Position numbers and translations under genes: made by a program. This document shows positions 63,299-64,000 of a stretch of DNA of 64,000 nt, piece after piece. Source of the stretch: Saccharophagus degradans 2-40 (GTDB lineage: Bacteria; Pseudomonadota; Gammaproteobacteria; Pseudomonadales; Cellvibrionaceae); NCBI RefSeq assembly GCF_000013665.1, contig NC_007912.1:4773684-4837683 (forward strand), in the 5' to 3' direction. Position 1 is the stretch's first letter. Every line of letters begins with the position of its first letter. The notes beneath the pieces are model-generated. The model was not told where the DNA came from. It worked only from the letters and a program-made list of their open reading frames with translations, and did no database searches.

Positions 63299-64000
63299 AT
63301 GACCGCAACCCGCAAATCCACTCGGCCATCCAAACCACTTAAAGCTACCCTTGTGGCTTATGCAAAACTTATGCGCTTAGATAGGCCCATAGGTATTTAT
63401 TTAGTGCTCTGGCCTACACTGTGGAGCCTGTGGATAGCCGCAGATGGTTTGCCCGATTGGGATGTGTTGGTTATTTTTGTGCTGGGTGTAGTGCTTATGC
63501 GGTCTGCAGGCTGTGTAATTAACGATTTTGCCGACCGCAAGATAGACGGCCATGTGCGTCGCACAGCAAACCGCCCCCTAGTTACTGGGTTAATAACCCC
63601 CAAACAAGCGGTGCTATTTTTTGTGGCATTGCTGGTTATTGCGTTTATTTTGGTGCTATTTACCAACCCACTTACCATAAAGCTTTCGTTCGGCGGGGCG
63701 CTACTAGCCTTTTGCTACCCCTTTATGAAACGCTACACCCAGTTGCCACAAATAGTGTTGGGTGCCGCTTTTGCGTGGTCTATTCCTATGGCCTTCGCCG
63801 CACAAACCAACCAGCTACCCGAAGCCATTTGGGTGCTATATACCGCTGTTGTACTGTGGACAGTGGCCTACGACACCTTCTACGCAATGGCAGACAGAGA
63901 AGACGATTTAAAAATTGGGGTGAAGTCCACCGCTATCCTATTTGGCGATCAAGATCGCATCATAACCGCCTGTTTGCAGCTAATGGCACTGGTGGCTATG
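63299..64000 (+). CDS. ubiA: 4-hydroxybenzoate polyprenyltransferase, partial (3' end beyond window)
   Basis: 234 codons are visible from the ATG at 63299 to the window end. UbiA hallmarks: [21 protein letters not shown], the first Asp-rich motif NDFADRKID in a membrane span, [13 protein letters not shown], and the second Asp motif [13 protein letters not shown]. It attaches the polyprenyl tail to 4-hydroxybenzoate in ubiquinone synthesis at the inner membrane. About 60 residues are missing. Confidence 0.95.
   Translation, partial: MTATRKSTRPSKPLKATLVAYAKLMRLDRPIGIYLVLWPTLWSLWIAADGLPDWDVLVIFVLGVVLMRSAGCVINDFADRKIDGHVRRTANRPLVTGLITPKQAVLFFVALLVIAFILVLFTNPLTIKLSFGGALLAFCYPFMKRYTQLPQIVLGAAFAWSIPMAFAAQTNQLPEAIWVLYTAVVLWTVAYDTFYAMADREDDLKIGVKSTAILFGDQDRIITACLQLMALVAM

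Noticed and set aside
1-64000. CRISPR arrays, rRNA, tRNA, insertion sequences, integrases
   Set aside because: No spaced direct repeats, no transposase or integrase frame and no cloverleaf or rRNA sequence was noticed; a tRNA or Rfam scan was not possible here, so small RNAs may be missed.

Overview
The window looks like chromosomal DNA of a marine gammaproteobacterium of the Cellvibrio/Saccharophagus/Teredinibacter kind. This is an inference from protein style, moderate GC, many TonB-dependent receptors, cyclic-di-GMP proteins, a LruC-domain protein and the HU/ubiA neighbourhood; no rRNA or tRNA gene was seen to confirm it. Both ends cut a gene: an immunity-like gene at base 1 and ubiA at base 64000.

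Layout. (1) 1-3664, minus strand: a polymorphic-toxin island with a PAAR-domain effector and its putative immunity gene, then a displaced second toxin tip with a second immunity gene, plus remnants of a third. (2) 3923-5825: a two-gene acyl-CoA dehydrogenase pair. (3) 5829-8432, minus: arsenic operon arsR-arsC-acr3-arsH with a palindromic operator. (4) 8679-10829: cupin lipoprotein, a two-gene phage/GTA-like lysis cassette and an ABM-domain protein. (5) 10980-15685: four-lipoprotein CsgG/DUF4810/DUF799 operon, a terminator, and a TonB-dependent receptor. (6) 15771-29973: an exopolysaccharide locus (wza-like export, Wzz/GumC-like co-polymerase, ligase/polymerase, pyruvyl transferase, several glycosyltransferases, initiating sugar transferase, Wzx-like flippase) around a sigma-54 response regulator. 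(7) 30009-35154, minus: LruC-domain protein, lipoprotein, and an H-NOX nitric-oxide module (degenerate HD-GYP response regulator, H-NOX sensor, soluble kinase). (8) 35486-41200: membrane AraC regulator and a kinase/REC-EAL pair. (9) 41282-50438: DUF4105/DUF3015 pair, small stress-type genes, a DesK/DesR-like system, DUF2306 and TPR proteins. (10) 50720-55206: yaaA, a REC protein, DUF938, GST, cold-shock protein, a TonB-like protein, DUF962. (11) 55307-64000: a TonB receptor - YfiR - YfiN/EAL operon, a sugar-efflux MFS, a dicarboxylate symporter, HU and ubiA.

Main discovery. Every transcription unit of the exopolysaccharide locus that I could examine has a -24/-12 (sigma-54) promoter-like sequence with exact GG-N10-GC spacing just upstream. 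Four transcription units (the LruC operon has a variant promoter) also carry a TTTGCAAATTGC-like, often inverted, motif about 80-125 bp further upstream, where an enhancer-binding protein would sit. The locus encodes one such protein (26038-27504, GAFTGA motif intact). Directly downstream on the other strand lies the H-NOX/HnoK-type module, and the LruC gene heading that run has a related promoter. I infer a self-contained, possibly nitric-oxide-responsive sigma-54 regulon for matrix polysaccharide and matrix proteins.

Other points: three heptanucleotide tandem arrays, one exactly at the breakpoint of the toxin duplication; a WecG-type glycosyltransferase fused to a catalytically dead phosphoglycosyltransferase domain; and a YfiR-YfiN system whose partner is a TonB receptor.
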